From assembly GCA_963169745.1 (NCBI GenBank), contig CAUJCU010000010.1, positions 1-64,000 of the forward strand: a stretch of DNA of 64,000 nucleotides. Reading direction: 5' to 3'. The notes beneath the pieces were generated by a model that saw nothing but the letters and a program-made list of their open reading frames with translations, was not told the origin of the DNA and did no database searches. This DNA is from Bacteroidota bacterium. GTDB lineage: Bacteria; Bacteroidota; Bacteroidia; UBA4408. Of the stretch, positions 46,129 through 57,326 are shown in pieces; within the stretch, counting starts at the first letter, position 1; each line of letters starts with the position of its first letter. The translations under genes were made by a program, and so were the position numbers.

Positions 46129-47391
46129 CTAACGTAATATTTCTAAACGGTAAGCATCAAGTTTTATTAATATAAAGAGCAAAATAGTAAAACTCCATAG
46201 AGATGATCCTCCATAACTGAAAAATGGGAGCGGAATACCGATAACAGGAGCTAAACCTATGGTCATTCCTACATTTACGGATAGGTGAAAAAATAATATT
46301 GAGGCTACTCCGTAGGCATAAATCCTACTGAATGAAGAGCGTTGTCTTTCGGCAATAAACAAAATACGAAGGAGTAAGATTAAAAAGAGGATAATTACAA
46401 CTGCTGTTCCGGCAAACCCCCACTCTTCACCTACGGTGCAAAAAATAAAATCGGTGCTTTGTTCAGGAACAAAGTCGTACTTTGTTTGTGTTCCATTCAA
46501 GAATCCTTTTCCGGTTAAACCTCCAGAGCCAATTGCAATTAAACTTTGATTTACATTGTAACCGGCTTTTTTAATATCAGATTCTTTACCTAAAAAAACA
46601 TCAATACGCTTTTTTTGATGTGACTGTAAGTGATTATAAGCATAATCAACACTGTAAATAATAGCTGAGCTTAAAACAAAAAGCGAAAAAAGTAAAATGA
46701 AATTTTGACTTGTTTTGCGCATAAACAAAAATAGTATAGCAGAAATAATAGCCAAGGCTATAATTAAGATAGTTTTATTAATAAGGAGGGCTAAAATAAA
46801 TAATACTATGGCCACAACACCCAATAATAGGAAGTTTCCTGAAAGTCCCTCTCGGTATAAAACTAATATAAAAGCAAAAAATACCAAAGCCACTCCGGTT
46901 TCATTTTCTAATAAAATTAAACCAATAGGAAGGGCAATGATAATTGAAGAAATAATTTTTGTTTTAACCTCAGTCATTTTAATATTTAACTGAGAGAGGT
47001 ATTTAGCCAATACCATGGCCGTGGCAAACTTGGCAAACTCGGCAGGTTGTATTCCAAATTCACCAAATCGAAACCATGATTTACTTCCTGAAACCTCGGT
47101 TCCAAAAAACAAAACGGCTATTAATGAAAGTAGAACTAATATCCATAAAGGCCATGATACAGCCGCATAAAAATTGCCATCAATAACTAATATTATTAAA
47201 GCTAAAAGCAATGAAGTACCTATCCAAATCATTTGTTTGCCGTATTTCTGAGTCAAATCTGTAATTAAGTAGTGATCCTCATTAAATACGGAAGCATAAA
47301 TATTAATCCAGCCCATAGTAACCAGCAATAAATAGATGATAACCATGAGCCAATCTATATTTTTAAATATACCTTGTTGTGATTTTCTCAT
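46129..47391 (-). CDS. rodA: Rod-shape peptidoglycan polymerase RodA
   Basis: SEDS-family glycosyltransferase, about ten membrane helices, that polymerises lipid II in the elongasome. Typical features are WFRFGEFGIQPAEFAKFATAMVLAKYL, GSGGLTGKGFLNGTQTKYDFVPEQ and the closing FFSYGGSSLWSFTILLFILI. It works with PBP2, whose gene ends 2 nt before this ATG, so the pair is co-translated; final gene of the mreB-mreC-mreD-pbp2-rodA unit. Confidence 0.96.
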   Translation of the reverse strand: MRKSQQGIFKNIDWLMVIIYLLLVTMGWINIYASVFNEDHYLITDLTQKYGKQMIWIGTSLLLALIILVIDGNFYAAVSWPLWILVLLSLIAVLFFGTEVSGSKSWFRFGEFGIQPAEFAKFATAMVLAKYLSQLNIKMTEVKTKIISSIIIALPIGLILLENETGVALVFFAFILVLYREGLSGNFLLLGVVAIVLFILALLINKTILIIALAIISAILFLFMRKTSQNFILLFSLFVLSSAIIYSVDYAYNHLQSHQKKRIDVFLGKESDIKKAGYNVNQSLIAIGSGGLTGKGFLNGTQTKYDFVPEQSTDFIFCTVGEEWGFAGTAVVIILFLILLLRILFIAERQRSSFSRIYAYGVASILFFHLSVNVGMTIGLAPVIGIPLPFFSYGGSSLWSFTILLFILIKLDAYRLEILR

Positions 47392-47393
47392 GT

Positions 47394-49235
47394 TTACTCG
47401 GTCTCTTTTGCTTTTTTCTTTTCTGTTGACAACACAATACCTTCTAACATGCGTTTCTCCATATCGGGTTTTGAAATGCTATCGCGTAAATACTTTTCAA
47501 TCATTAATCCACCTATTGGTACCGCCCATGTGGCCCCCCATCCTCCATTTTCAACAAGAACAGCTACTGCAATTTTGGGGTTTTCGCGCGGTGCAAAGGC
47601 TATAAAAACAGAGTGGTCTTTTCCGTGCGGGTTTTGTGCAGTTCCTGTTTTTCCGCAAACTACAATATCTTTTAATCGTGCTGCTGTTGAGGTTCCATGG
47701 TCAACAGCACCTTGCATACCATCTATAATAGGTTCAAAATACTCGGGTGCAATTTTGGTATAGTGGCGTATTTTATATTCGGGGCGAGGCTCTTTTTTGG
47801 GGCCTATTCCTTTCACAATGTGTGGTGTGTAATAAAAACCTTTATTGGCAATACTGCATATAATATTGGCCATTTGAAGCGGAGTAACCCCTAACTCACC
47901 CTGCCCAATGGATAAGGAAACAATGGTAGATGATTTCCATCCATTCTTGCCAAAATATTTGTCGTAATAAGCCTGTGTTGGCACGTTTCCTGGAAGTTCT
48001 TGAGGCAAATCGGTGTGTATTTTTTTTCCTATCCCAAAACTCAAAACATAGTTACGCCAAGCGTTATAACCCTCTACAACATTAGCATATTTCTTTCGAT
48101 TATCAATAATGCTGCGAAAGACATAACAAAAGTATGAATTACAAGATGTAGAAACTGCTCCGGGTAAATCCATTGGACTGGGATGTGGATGACATTTGGG
48201 TTTACCACCCATAACCGGATAGCCTCGTGCACATGGATAACGCGTTTCTCGAAAAGTAACTTGCTCTTGCTCACCTATAAGCCCATTAATTAACTTAAAC
48301 GTAGAGCCGGGTGGGTAGTATGCCATTAAAGCACGGTTAAACAAAGGCAGCGATTTGTCTAAAAAAAGCTTACCGTAATTTTTTGTTCTTTCTCGTCCAA
48401 CCAATAAATTGGGGTTATATGAAGGCCCCGAAATACTAGCTAGTATTTCTCCATTAGATGGGTCGATAGCTACAATAGCACCTGTTTTATTTTGAAGCAA
48501 TTGCTCCCCATATTTCTGCAATTTGGCGCTTAGTGAAGAAACTAAGTTTTGACCAGAAACAGCTAAGGTATCATAAATGCCATCTTTAAACCGACCTTTA
48601 GGGCGATTAAATACATCTACCATCTGAATTTTCAACCCTTTTTTTCCTCTGAGTTCTTCTTCGTACGACTTTTCAATACCACTGATACCAATATAATCTC
48701 CCAACTTATAATAAGAATTAGCGGCAATAATTTTATCGTTTACCTCACCAACATAACCTAGTGTGTGAGCTGCAATTTCTTGCGGATACTTACGCAAAGT
48801 TCTGGTTTGAACAAAAAATCCTTTAAACTTGTACAGTTTTTCTTGTAGGGCAGCATAGGTTTCTTTAGATAATTGTTTTTCAAATGCTGATTCTTTATAG
48901 CTTGAATAGGCTTTAGCTTGTTTCATCTTTTTAATGAACTGCTCTTTTTTTATCCCTATGGTTTTGCAGAAATCAAGCGTATCAATAACTTTAACTTGGC
49001 GTGGAGTAACCATTAAATCATAAGCCACTTCATTATATACCAATAAAGTACCATAACGATCGTAAACTAAGCCGCGAGCAGGGTATTCGGTCATATAACG
49101 CAATACATTATTGTTGGCCGAAAGTTTATAACTGTCGTCCATAACCTGAATAAAGAATAGACGTAACAGGTATATAGCACATACAGCAACAAATATGCCG
49201 CCAATAACCAATTTCCTACCCGATAGTGTGTTCAT
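47394..49235 (-). CDS. mrdA: Penicillin-binding protein 2, elongation transpeptidase
   Basis: A class B PBP: one N-terminal membrane helix (VIGGIFVAVCAIYLLRLFFI), a pedestal region (RGLVYDRYGTLLVYN), and a transpeptidase domain with SxxK in PPGSTFKLI near residue 307, SxN in STSCNSYF near 360 and KTG in CGKTGTAQNP near 527. It cross-links peptidoglycan for cell elongation and is a beta-lactam target. It is 84 nt after mreD and 2 nt before rodA. Length 613 is normal. Confidence 0.96.
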   Translation of the reverse strand: MNTLSGRKLVIGGIFVAVCAIYLLRLFFIQVMDDSYKLSANNNVLRYMTEYPARGLVYDRYGTLLVYNEVAYDLMVTPRQVKVIDTLDFCKTIGIKKEQFIKKMKQAKAYSSYKESAFEKQLSKETYAALQEKLYKFKGFFVQTRTLRKYPQEIAAHTLGYVGEVNDKIIAANSYYKLGDYIGISGIEKSYEEELRGKKGLKIQMVDVFNRPKGRFKDGIYDTLAVSGQNLVSSLSAKLQKYGEQLLQNKTGAIVAIDPSNGEILASISGPSYNPNLLVGRERTKNYGKLFLDKSLPLFNRALMAYYPPGSTFKLINGLIGEQEQVTFRETRYPCARGYPVMGGKPKCHPHPSPMDLPGAVSTSCNSYFCYVFRSIIDNRKKYANVVEGYNAWRNYVLSFGIGKKIHTDLPQELPGNVPTQAYYDKYFGKNGWKSSTIVSLSIGQGELGVTPLQMANIICSIANKGFYYTPHIVKGIGPKKEPRPEYKIRHYTKIAPEYFEPIIDGMQGAVDHGTSTAARLKDIVVCGKTGTAQNPHGKDHSVFIAFAPRENPKIAVAVLVENGGWGATWAVPIGGLMIEKYLRDSISKPDMEKRMLEGIVLSTEKKKAKETE

Positions 49236-49319
49236 AATAAAAAACTATACAAAAGTAAAGTGACCGAGATACGAAATACGCTTTAATGCAAAAGAATTAT
49301 GCACATAATTATTGACTTT

Positions 49320-49844
49320 TTAAGCACGTTTGGAATCTTTAGGCTTATAAATCAACATTTGGCTTATAAAAATAAGAATCATGGTAAAAATTAAACTAAA
49401 CAACATACGTGTTAAAGTAAACAAAAACTCATGAAAACTGAAGGCTTCAATAAAAAAGTAGGTAAAATGATGAATGAATACCAAAATAAATGAATAGGAA
49501 AAATACCACGATGCCCCTAAATAGTGTAAAGTTGGTTCGGTGCTGTCAGCATAACCATCTCGTGGAGAGAACAATTTTAGAATAAAAGAACGGGAGTAAC
49601 CCATTAAAACACAGGCGGCAGCATGCATTCCGGCAGTATTTTGAAACATATCAACCAACAAGCCGGCAAGTAATGAAATGAGCATAACCAACCAAACCGG
49701 TGTGGCAAAAGGGAGCATAAGGATTATAAATACATAGAGATATGGGTTTACATAGCCACTGAACTGAATATTATTCAGCAAAAGAACCTGCAAGGCAATC
49801 AGAAATACAAATCTCAGAATATGTTTAAATATAATACTAATCAT
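49320..49844 (-). CDS. mreD: Rod shape-determining protein MreD
   Basis: A small polytopic protein of 174 residues with five or six hydrophobic helices, which fits MreD in size and place. The start ATG lies inside the end of mreC (8-nt overlap), showing translational coupling. MreD links MreC and the RodA-PBP2 pair to the MreB filament. Sequence identity is weak in this family, so the call rests mainly on position and topology. Confidence 0.88.
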   Translation of the reverse strand: MISIIFKHILRFVFLIALQVLLLNNIQFSGYVNPYLYVFIILMLPFATPVWLVMLISLLAGLLVDMFQNTAGMHAAACVLMGYSRSFILKLFSPRDGYADSTEPTLHYLGASWYFSYSFILVFIHHFTYFFIEAFSFHEFLFTLTRMLFSLIFTMILIFISQMLIYKPKDSKRA

Positions 49845-50667
49845 GTTGTGAACGTTCTTCTAATATCTTTTTTTCGGGCCGAAGTATGTCGTTTACAAGG
49901 TAAACATGGGTAATGTTTTTTAAATTGCAGGAGTATTTTACCTTGATTGTAAAAAAGTCTCCTCGTTCGCTTTTGGTAAAACTTGCTACCGTTCCAATCA
50001 TAATATTACTAGGGAAAATATCAGAAAAATTACTAGTAACTATTGTGTCTCCTCGTAACAACTCAATATGAGTCCCAACATCTTGCATTAATCCATAACG
50101 GTAATCGCCACCTTCCCAAATTAAAGAACCTAATTCGTCAAATCGCTTTATTTTGGCACTAATCTTTGCATCTTTATTTAAGATACTAAGCACCGTACAA
50201 AAATTAGCTGACACATCTTTGGTATAACCCACAATACCATTTGATGTAATAACTGCCATATCGCTTTTAATGCCTTGCAAATAACCACGATTTAAGGTAA
50301 GGTAATTGTTTCTCCGATTTATGGATGAGTTTACTACATCAGCAGGAATATACGTGTATTGTTGCTTTAGAAAGGTGTCTTTAACAAGCGTTTGGGTAGT
50401 AATGTACTTTGCATAAGAACCTAAGGACTGAGAGCGTAAAAGTGCATTCTCTTCACTCAGTAATTGATTGGCTTCTTTTAAGGCGAAATATTCTTTAATT
50501 GAATTAACAGTAGTAAAAACATTGCCGGCAAAGGTGTTTGAAGAGTTAATCCAACGAGCCTTTTGAAAGGAATTGTTGTTGAAAATTAAATAGAAACAAA
50601 AAACCTCTAAGAGTATAAAAAGTACCCAATTAGAATACTTCCAAAATAGCCTAAAAAGGTTGCGCAT
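49837..50667 (-). CDS. mreC: Rod shape-determining protein MreC
   Basis: A 276-residue bitopic protein: cytosolic start, one membrane helix (VLFILLEVFCFYLIF), a coiled coil (EANQLLSEENALLRSQS) and two beta-barrel domains in the periplasm, with YLTLNRGYLQGIKSDMAVIT and GIVGYTKDVSANF. It scaffolds the elongasome. It begins 28 nt after mreB and overlaps mreD by 8 nt. Confidence 0.95.
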   Translation of the reverse strand: MRNLFRLFWKYSNWVLFILLEVFCFYLIFNNNSFQKARWINSSNTFAGNVFTTVNSIKEYFALKEANQLLSEENALLRSQSLGSYAKYITTQTLVKDTFLKQQYTYIPADVVNSSINRRNNYLTLNRGYLQGIKSDMAVITSNGIVGYTKDVSANFCTVLSILNKDAKISAKIKRFDELGSLIWEGGDYRYGLMQDVGTHIELLRGDTIVTSNFSDIFPSNIMIGTVASFTKSERGDFFTIKVKYSCNLKNITHVYLVNDILRPEKKILEERSQHD

Positions 50668-50694
50668 TCAACTACTAACTAAAAAGTTTAGATT

Positions 50695-51717
50695 CTATTT
50701 GATAAGAAATTGAAACTTACCAATATTTTTTAAAGCAATTCCGGTGCCTCTGGCCACAGATCGTAAAGGGTCATCAGCAATATGCACAGGAAGTTTTGTT
50801 TTCAATGATATTCTTTTGTCCAGCCCGCGTAACAACGAGCCTCCGCCTGCCAAATAAATTCCGGTACGGTAAATATCTGCTGAAAGTTCAGGTGGGGTCA
50901 TCTCCAAGGCATTTAAGATAGCTTCTTCAATTTTTGAAATAGATTTATCAAGTGCATGAGCAATTTCTACGTAACTTACTTGAATCTCTTTAGGAATACC
51001 GGTCATTAGGTCACGTCCGTGAACAGCATAGTCAGGGGGTGGGTTTTCAAGATCTACAGAAGCAGCTCCAACTTCAATTTTTACACGCTCAGCCGAACGT
51101 TCTCCAATTAAAATATTATGTTGTCTTCTCATGTAATCTTCAATATTGGCTGTAAAATCGTCACCAGCTACACGGATAGATTTATCGCAAACGATACCTC
51201 CCAATGCAATAACAGCAATTTCACTGGTTCCTCCGCCAATATCAATTATCATATTGCCCATAGGCTCTTCAACATCAATACCAATACCTATTGCTGCTGC
51301 CATAGGTTCGTGAATTAAGTACACTTCTTTTCCTCCTGCGTGTTCTGCACTGTCTCTTACAGCTCGTTTCTCTACTTCGGTAATACCCGATGGAATACAT
51401 ATAACCATTCGTAAGGAGGGTTGAAATAGACGTCTTCCGGGATTTATCATTTTTATCATCCCTTTTATCATCTGTTCGGCAGCCTCAAAATCAGCAATAA
51501 CACCATCTTTTAGAGGTCTTATTGTTTTTATGTTTTCGTGTGTTTTACCATGCATCATCATGGCTTGCTTCCCTACGGCTATTATTTTACTGGTAGTTCT
51601 GTCAATAGCTACAATAGAAGGTTCATCAACAACTACTTTGTCGTTATGTATGATTAAGGTGTTTGCCGTACCTAAGTCAATAGCTATTTCTTGTGTTAAA
51701 AGGTCGAAAAAACCCAT
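50695..51717 (-). CDS. mreB: Rod shape-determining protein MreB
   Basis: An actin-like ATPase of 340 residues that forms filaments under the inner membrane and guides cell-wall growth. Landmarks: EIAIDLGTANTLI at the start (phosphate 1), IDIGGGTSEIAVIALGGIV (phosphate 2), YRTGIYLAGGGSLLRGLD (adenosine). First gene of the mreB-mreC-mreD-pbp2-rodA unit, with a consensus -7 box about 40 nt upstream. Confidence 0.97.
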   Translation of the reverse strand: MGFFDLLTQEIAIDLGTANTLIIHNDKVVVDEPSIVAIDRTTSKIIAVGKQAMMMHGKTHENIKTIRPLKDGVIADFEAAEQMIKGMIKMINPGRRLFQPSLRMVICIPSGITEVEKRAVRDSAEHAGGKEVYLIHEPMAAAIGIGIDVEEPMGNMIIDIGGGTSEIAVIALGGIVCDKSIRVAGDDFTANIEDYMRRQHNILIGERSAERVKIEVGAASVDLENPPPDYAVHGRDLMTGIPKEIQVSYVEIAHALDKSISKIEEAILNALEMTPPELSADIYRTGIYLAGGGSLLRGLDKRISLKTKLPVHIADDPLRSVARGTGIALKNIGKFQFLIK

Positions 51718-51754
51718 ATTTTATATATTTTATATAATGCTATTTGTAATTGCA

Positions 51755-51762
51755 CAAAAATA
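51755..51762 (-). promoter_or_regulatory. -7 promoter element for the mreB operon
   Basis: TATTTTTG on the minus strand, an exact TAnnTTTG match, about 40 nt before the mreB ATG. I find no TTG at the correct -33 distance. Confidence 0.5.
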
Positions 51763-51972
51763 GAATTATTATTTGTTGATAAGTATAAGATACAAAATTA
51801 AAGAAATATTATTTTTAACAAGAAATTGACAATTCAACACCACGTCCTAAAATATTCAGCAATCACACTGTTTTTTTCAATCTTAAAGATTAAGCGCAAA
51901 TTGTTTGATTATTCTTATTCATATCACATAAAGATTTATATAAAAAAAGAGTATTCAAGCCCCTTATTAGGC

Positions 51973-54105
<2,133 letters not shown>

Positions 54106-54124
54106 GGATTTCTTTCAATTTAAA

Positions 54125-56098
54125 TTATTTCTTTTGAGCCTCTGATTGTGAAACATTACGCAATATTTTAAGCTGCTCCTTCATCAATTTAACTTCAGCA
54201 CCAAGAGATTCTAGTTTCTTTTTCGTATCTTTTAAAATACTTTCAGCTCCCTTAGAGTTAACAAAGAACCCTAAATTATTGTTCAGCAGAGCAGCCTCAT
54301 GTTCTTTTTTTCTTATTTTTTCCTGTAACTGATACAGTTCTTCATTTACTTTATTCTTAGCATCAGGTCTAGAGGTCATCAAGTTAATTTTATTTTGAAA
54401 ATTTTGTTTGTTACGTTCAAAATTTCCCACCCGCATAGCATCAAAGTGCTTATCTATAGCTTTTCTATAGGCATTATTTACTTGGTCTTTTTGTTTAATA
54501 GGAATATGACCTATATCTAACCATTCGTTTTGAAAGCTTTTTAATTTTTCAAAATTAATTTGATGATCTTCACTTGGCTGATACGCTTCAATTTGGGCAA
54601 TAAGGTCCAACTTAGCCTGTAAATTTTCGGCCTGCATGGCATCCTGATCTGCAAAATTTGCTTTCTTCCGCTCAAAATAATGATCACAAGCTGATCTGAA
54701 ACGTTGCCAAATTTTATCGGATTGTCGGTGATTTACGGGGCCTGTTTCTTTCCACTGCTTCTGCAAAGAAATTATTAAATCAGTTGTTTTTTTCCATTCT
54801 GTGCTCTCCTTAACTTCTTCAGCTTTCATGCATAAATCATTTTTAATTCGGTAGTTTTCTTGATGAACTTTCCGTAACGATTCAAAATGATGTTCTTTAG
54901 CCTTAAAGAAACGATTGCGTAATTCTTTAAAACGATTCCACAGTTCTTCATTATCTTTTTTGGAGGCAAATCCCAATTGCTTCCATTGAGTTAAAATGCC
55001 CTCTAAATGCTCTGTTGCTTTTTGCCATGCAGAACTCGACTCGGGTAATTTTTCAACCGCTTGTTCCAGTTCTTGAATAAGTGCTAATTTGCCATTTTTG
55101 TTCTTTTCCTGATGTTCGTTTTGGTTTTGCAAATATTCTTTTAGGCGGGCAAAAATCTGATCTCCTGCTTTTTTAAAGCGCTCCCATATTACTTCGTTCA
55201 TCTCTTTCGATACCAACCCAGCCTCTTTCCATTCATCTTGGAGTTGCTTTATTCCATCTAATGCAGTTCGCAGCGATGGTTCCAAAATTAATTTTTCAGC
55301 TTTCTCACAGAGCTCTTTTTTTACTTCAAGATTTTTTTTGTAGTTTAATTCTCTAAGCTCTTTGTCAATCTTAATATATTCATAAACTTTATCACAGGCA
55401 AAGCGATACGCATCTGCAAGAACTTTATTTTCTCCAGCAGGTGCCATTCCGGTATTTCGCCATAGCTCTTGCTGTTCATGCAATTGGTCAAAAATAGCCT
55501 TAATACTTAAACTCCCTTTTGTTGCTGATTCTGCAAGTTCTTTTAGATGTTCAATGATTTTGCGTTTAACTTGTACATTTTGCGCAAGTTCAGCATCTTT
55601 TTTCTTTTTTAATTCCTGGCGTGCTTGGTCAAAACTACTAAAAAGGCCCATAAAAATGGGGTGCGACTCATCACGAATAAAGTTGAACTCTTCTTTGAGG
55701 CCACCATCTGTAATATAATCTTGATATGCTTTCTCTTCTTCCTCTTTCAGCATATCATTATATACTTTTCGTAAGGCTCTTATTTCTTGCCATGAGGCAA
55801 TAACATCATCAGTTTGTGCCAAACCCTTGAGCTTTTCAAGCAGTTCTGATTTTGAAAAATGAGCAAAAGCTTCAAAAGAAATTGCATTTTCCTTTTCCTC
55901 ATCCAATTGCTCTTCTACTTCGCTTAGCACATGAGCAAATGCTCCCTCCTCCATTGGGGTTTCATGAGCAGCTGGGTCAGATGCTATTGGTGCTTGTTCT
56001 GATTGAACTTGCTCTAAATGGTTTGTGGATACGTTACGCACTGTATCAGGTGTAGTACTGGTTGTTTCAAAATCTTTATTTTGATTCTCGTTTTCCAT
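54125..56098 (-). CDS. DUF349 repeat protein
   Basis: A 657-residue cytosolic, mostly helical protein. The first 90 residues are acidic and disordered-looking; then about five or six DUF349 units follow, each with the pattern W-x-x-x-G and LWNRFKELRNRFFKAKEHHF or a variant, and it ends in a Lys-rich coiled coil (KDTKKKLESLGAEVKLMKEQ). DUF349 proteins are widespread in Bacteroidota and their molecular role is not established. It has a strong promoter and its own terminator, so it appears to be a well-expressed single gene, divergent from the beta-propeller protein. Confidence 0.9.
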   Translation of the reverse strand: MENENQNKDFETTSTTPDTVRNVSTNHLEQVQSEQAPIASDPAAHETPMEEGAFAHVLSEVEEQLDEEKENAISFEAFAHFSKSELLEKLKGLAQTDDVIASWQEIRALRKVYNDMLKEEEEKAYQDYITDGGLKEEFNFIRDESHPIFMGLFSSFDQARQELKKKKDAELAQNVQVKRKIIEHLKELAESATKGSLSIKAIFDQLHEQQELWRNTGMAPAGENKVLADAYRFACDKVYEYIKIDKELRELNYKKNLEVKKELCEKAEKLILEPSLRTALDGIKQLQDEWKEAGLVSKEMNEVIWERFKKAGDQIFARLKEYLQNQNEHQEKNKNGKLALIQELEQAVEKLPESSSAWQKATEHLEGILTQWKQLGFASKKDNEELWNRFKELRNRFFKAKEHHFESLRKVHQENYRIKNDLCMKAEEVKESTEWKKTTDLIISLQKQWKETGPVNHRQSDKIWQRFRSACDHYFERKKANFADQDAMQAENLQAKLDLIAQIEAYQPSEDHQINFEKLKSFQNEWLDIGHIPIKQKDQVNNAYRKAIDKHFDAMRVGNFERNKQNFQNKINLMTSRPDAKNKVNEELYQLQEKIRKKEHEAALLNNNLGFFVNSKGAESILKDTKKKLESLGAEVKLMKEQLKILRNVSQSEAQKK

Positions 56099-56145
56099 TT
56101 CTCAAAAAATATATCGTTCTACTCTTTAGCTTTTTTAAAGGATTG

Positions 56146-56177
56146 CAAATATAGTTTAGTTATCGATTGTAAACAAA
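56146..56177 (-). promoter_or_regulatory. Bacteroidetes-type promoter for the DUF349 gene
   Basis: TTTG (56177-56174), a 20-nt spacer, and TATATTTG (56153-56146) match the -33/-7 consensus completely, with a leader of about 43 nt. Confidence 0.7.
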
Positions 56178-56225
56178 ATTAAAAAATTGATTAAACTTGA
56201 CGAAATTTATTTTAACATCACATCT

Positions 56226-57308
56226 ATGAAAAATTCTTTTGTCTTTCTCGGAATGTTCGCTTTTTTGTTGTCATTTCAAACTATGGCACAGTCCTACAGT
56301 GGTGCTGAGAGTGTTGAATTCGATTATGCCAATAACCGTTATTTAATATCAAATAATTCATCAAAACAAATTTTAGCACGAGCAGCAGACGGGACATTGA
56401 GTATTTTTGCCACCCTGCCTAGTGCCCCCTATGGGATTGAAATTGTAGGTGATACGCTGTATTGTTGTACAGGAGGTAATTTAAGAGGCTTAAACTTAAA
56501 TACCGGTGTTGAAATATTTAATCATTCTGTTGAGAGTGGTGCTTTTTTAAATGGAATAACACACGATCCTTCAGGGAATATTTATATAACTGGTTTTAGC
56601 AGTAAAAAAGTATATCGGTTTAATACACTTACCCGACAATCTAACATATATGTAAACAATACGGCTACTACCCCCAATGGGATTGTTTTTGATGCTTATG
56701 ATGGGCAAAATTCACGATTGCTCATGGCAGGGTGGGGATCACCAGCCACTATTAAAGCTATTTCAATGGCCGATTCGAGTGTTTCATTATTGCTGAATAC
56801 CCCTTTTTCAAATATTGATGGTATTGCAAAAGGGAAAGATGGATATTTTTACATAGCAGTTTGGAGCAACAACAGCATTCAGCGTTATGACAGTACTTTT
56901 TCAACGCAGCCTACCTCAATGGTAAGCAGTGGACTGACGAGCCCAGCCGATATTTTTTACAATTCCTTAACCGATACCCTTGCTGTTCCATGTGGCTCAT
57001 TTGTTAATTTTTATTTTTTTGGAACGATCACACAAGCTGAGGAATTATCACTTCAAAACACCATTTCTGTTTTCCCTAACCCGGCACAACACTTTATTCA
57101 ATTGCGAAGCACTAAAGCCTTGGGGCCAACTCAGGCAATGCTTATTGAAACGGCAAGCGGCAAAGTTGTTTACACTGCTGAACTAAATATATCAGAAATT
57201 GAAACACATTTACAATTAGACAGGCAAAACGTGGCACCGGGTTTATATACTTTTATCATTAAAAATGCAGAAGGATTAATAAGCAGAGATAAGATTGTCC
57301 TTTTTTAA
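56226..57308 (+). CDS. Secreted beta-propeller protein (SMP-30/NHL-like) with T9SS sorting tail
   Basis: Signal peptide MKNSFVFLGMFAFLLSFQTM ending at AQ; I start at ATG 56226 because it leads the signal peptide directly, not at the TTG 39 nt before. The body repeats short beta-propeller blades such as GVEIFNHSVESGAFLNGITH, PSGNIYITGFSSKKVYRFN, and NIDGIAKGKDGYFYIAVWSN, like SMP-30/gluconolactonase or NHL proteins. The tail is T9SS type A (TISVFPNPAQHFIQL, then VAPGLYTFII). It should be exported to the surface; no enzyme activity can be assigned. Followed by a transporter 18 nt later. Confidence 0.87.
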   Translation: MKNSFVFLGMFAFLLSFQTMAQSYSGAESVEFDYANNRYLISNNSSKQILARAADGTLSIFATLPSAPYGIEIVGDTLYCCTGGNLRGLNLNTGVEIFNHSVESGAFLNGITHDPSGNIYITGFSSKKVYRFNTLTRQSNIYVNNTATTPNGIVFDAYDGQNSRLLMAGWGSPATIKAISMADSSVSLLLNTPFSNIDGIAKGKDGYFYIAVWSNNSIQRYDSTFSTQPTSMVSSGLTSPADIFYNSLTDTLAVPCGSFVNFYFFGTITQAEELSLQNTISVFPNPAQHFIQLRSTKALGPTQAMLIETASGKVVYTAELNISEIETHLQLDRQNVAPGLYTFIIKNAEGLISRDKIVLF

Positions 57309-57326
57309 TTTCATAGAATTGTACTT

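Noticed and set aside
47449-47763. 104-residue plus-strand ORF inside the PBP2 gene
   Set aside because: Overlaps the essential transpeptidase domain; no upstream signal or motif.
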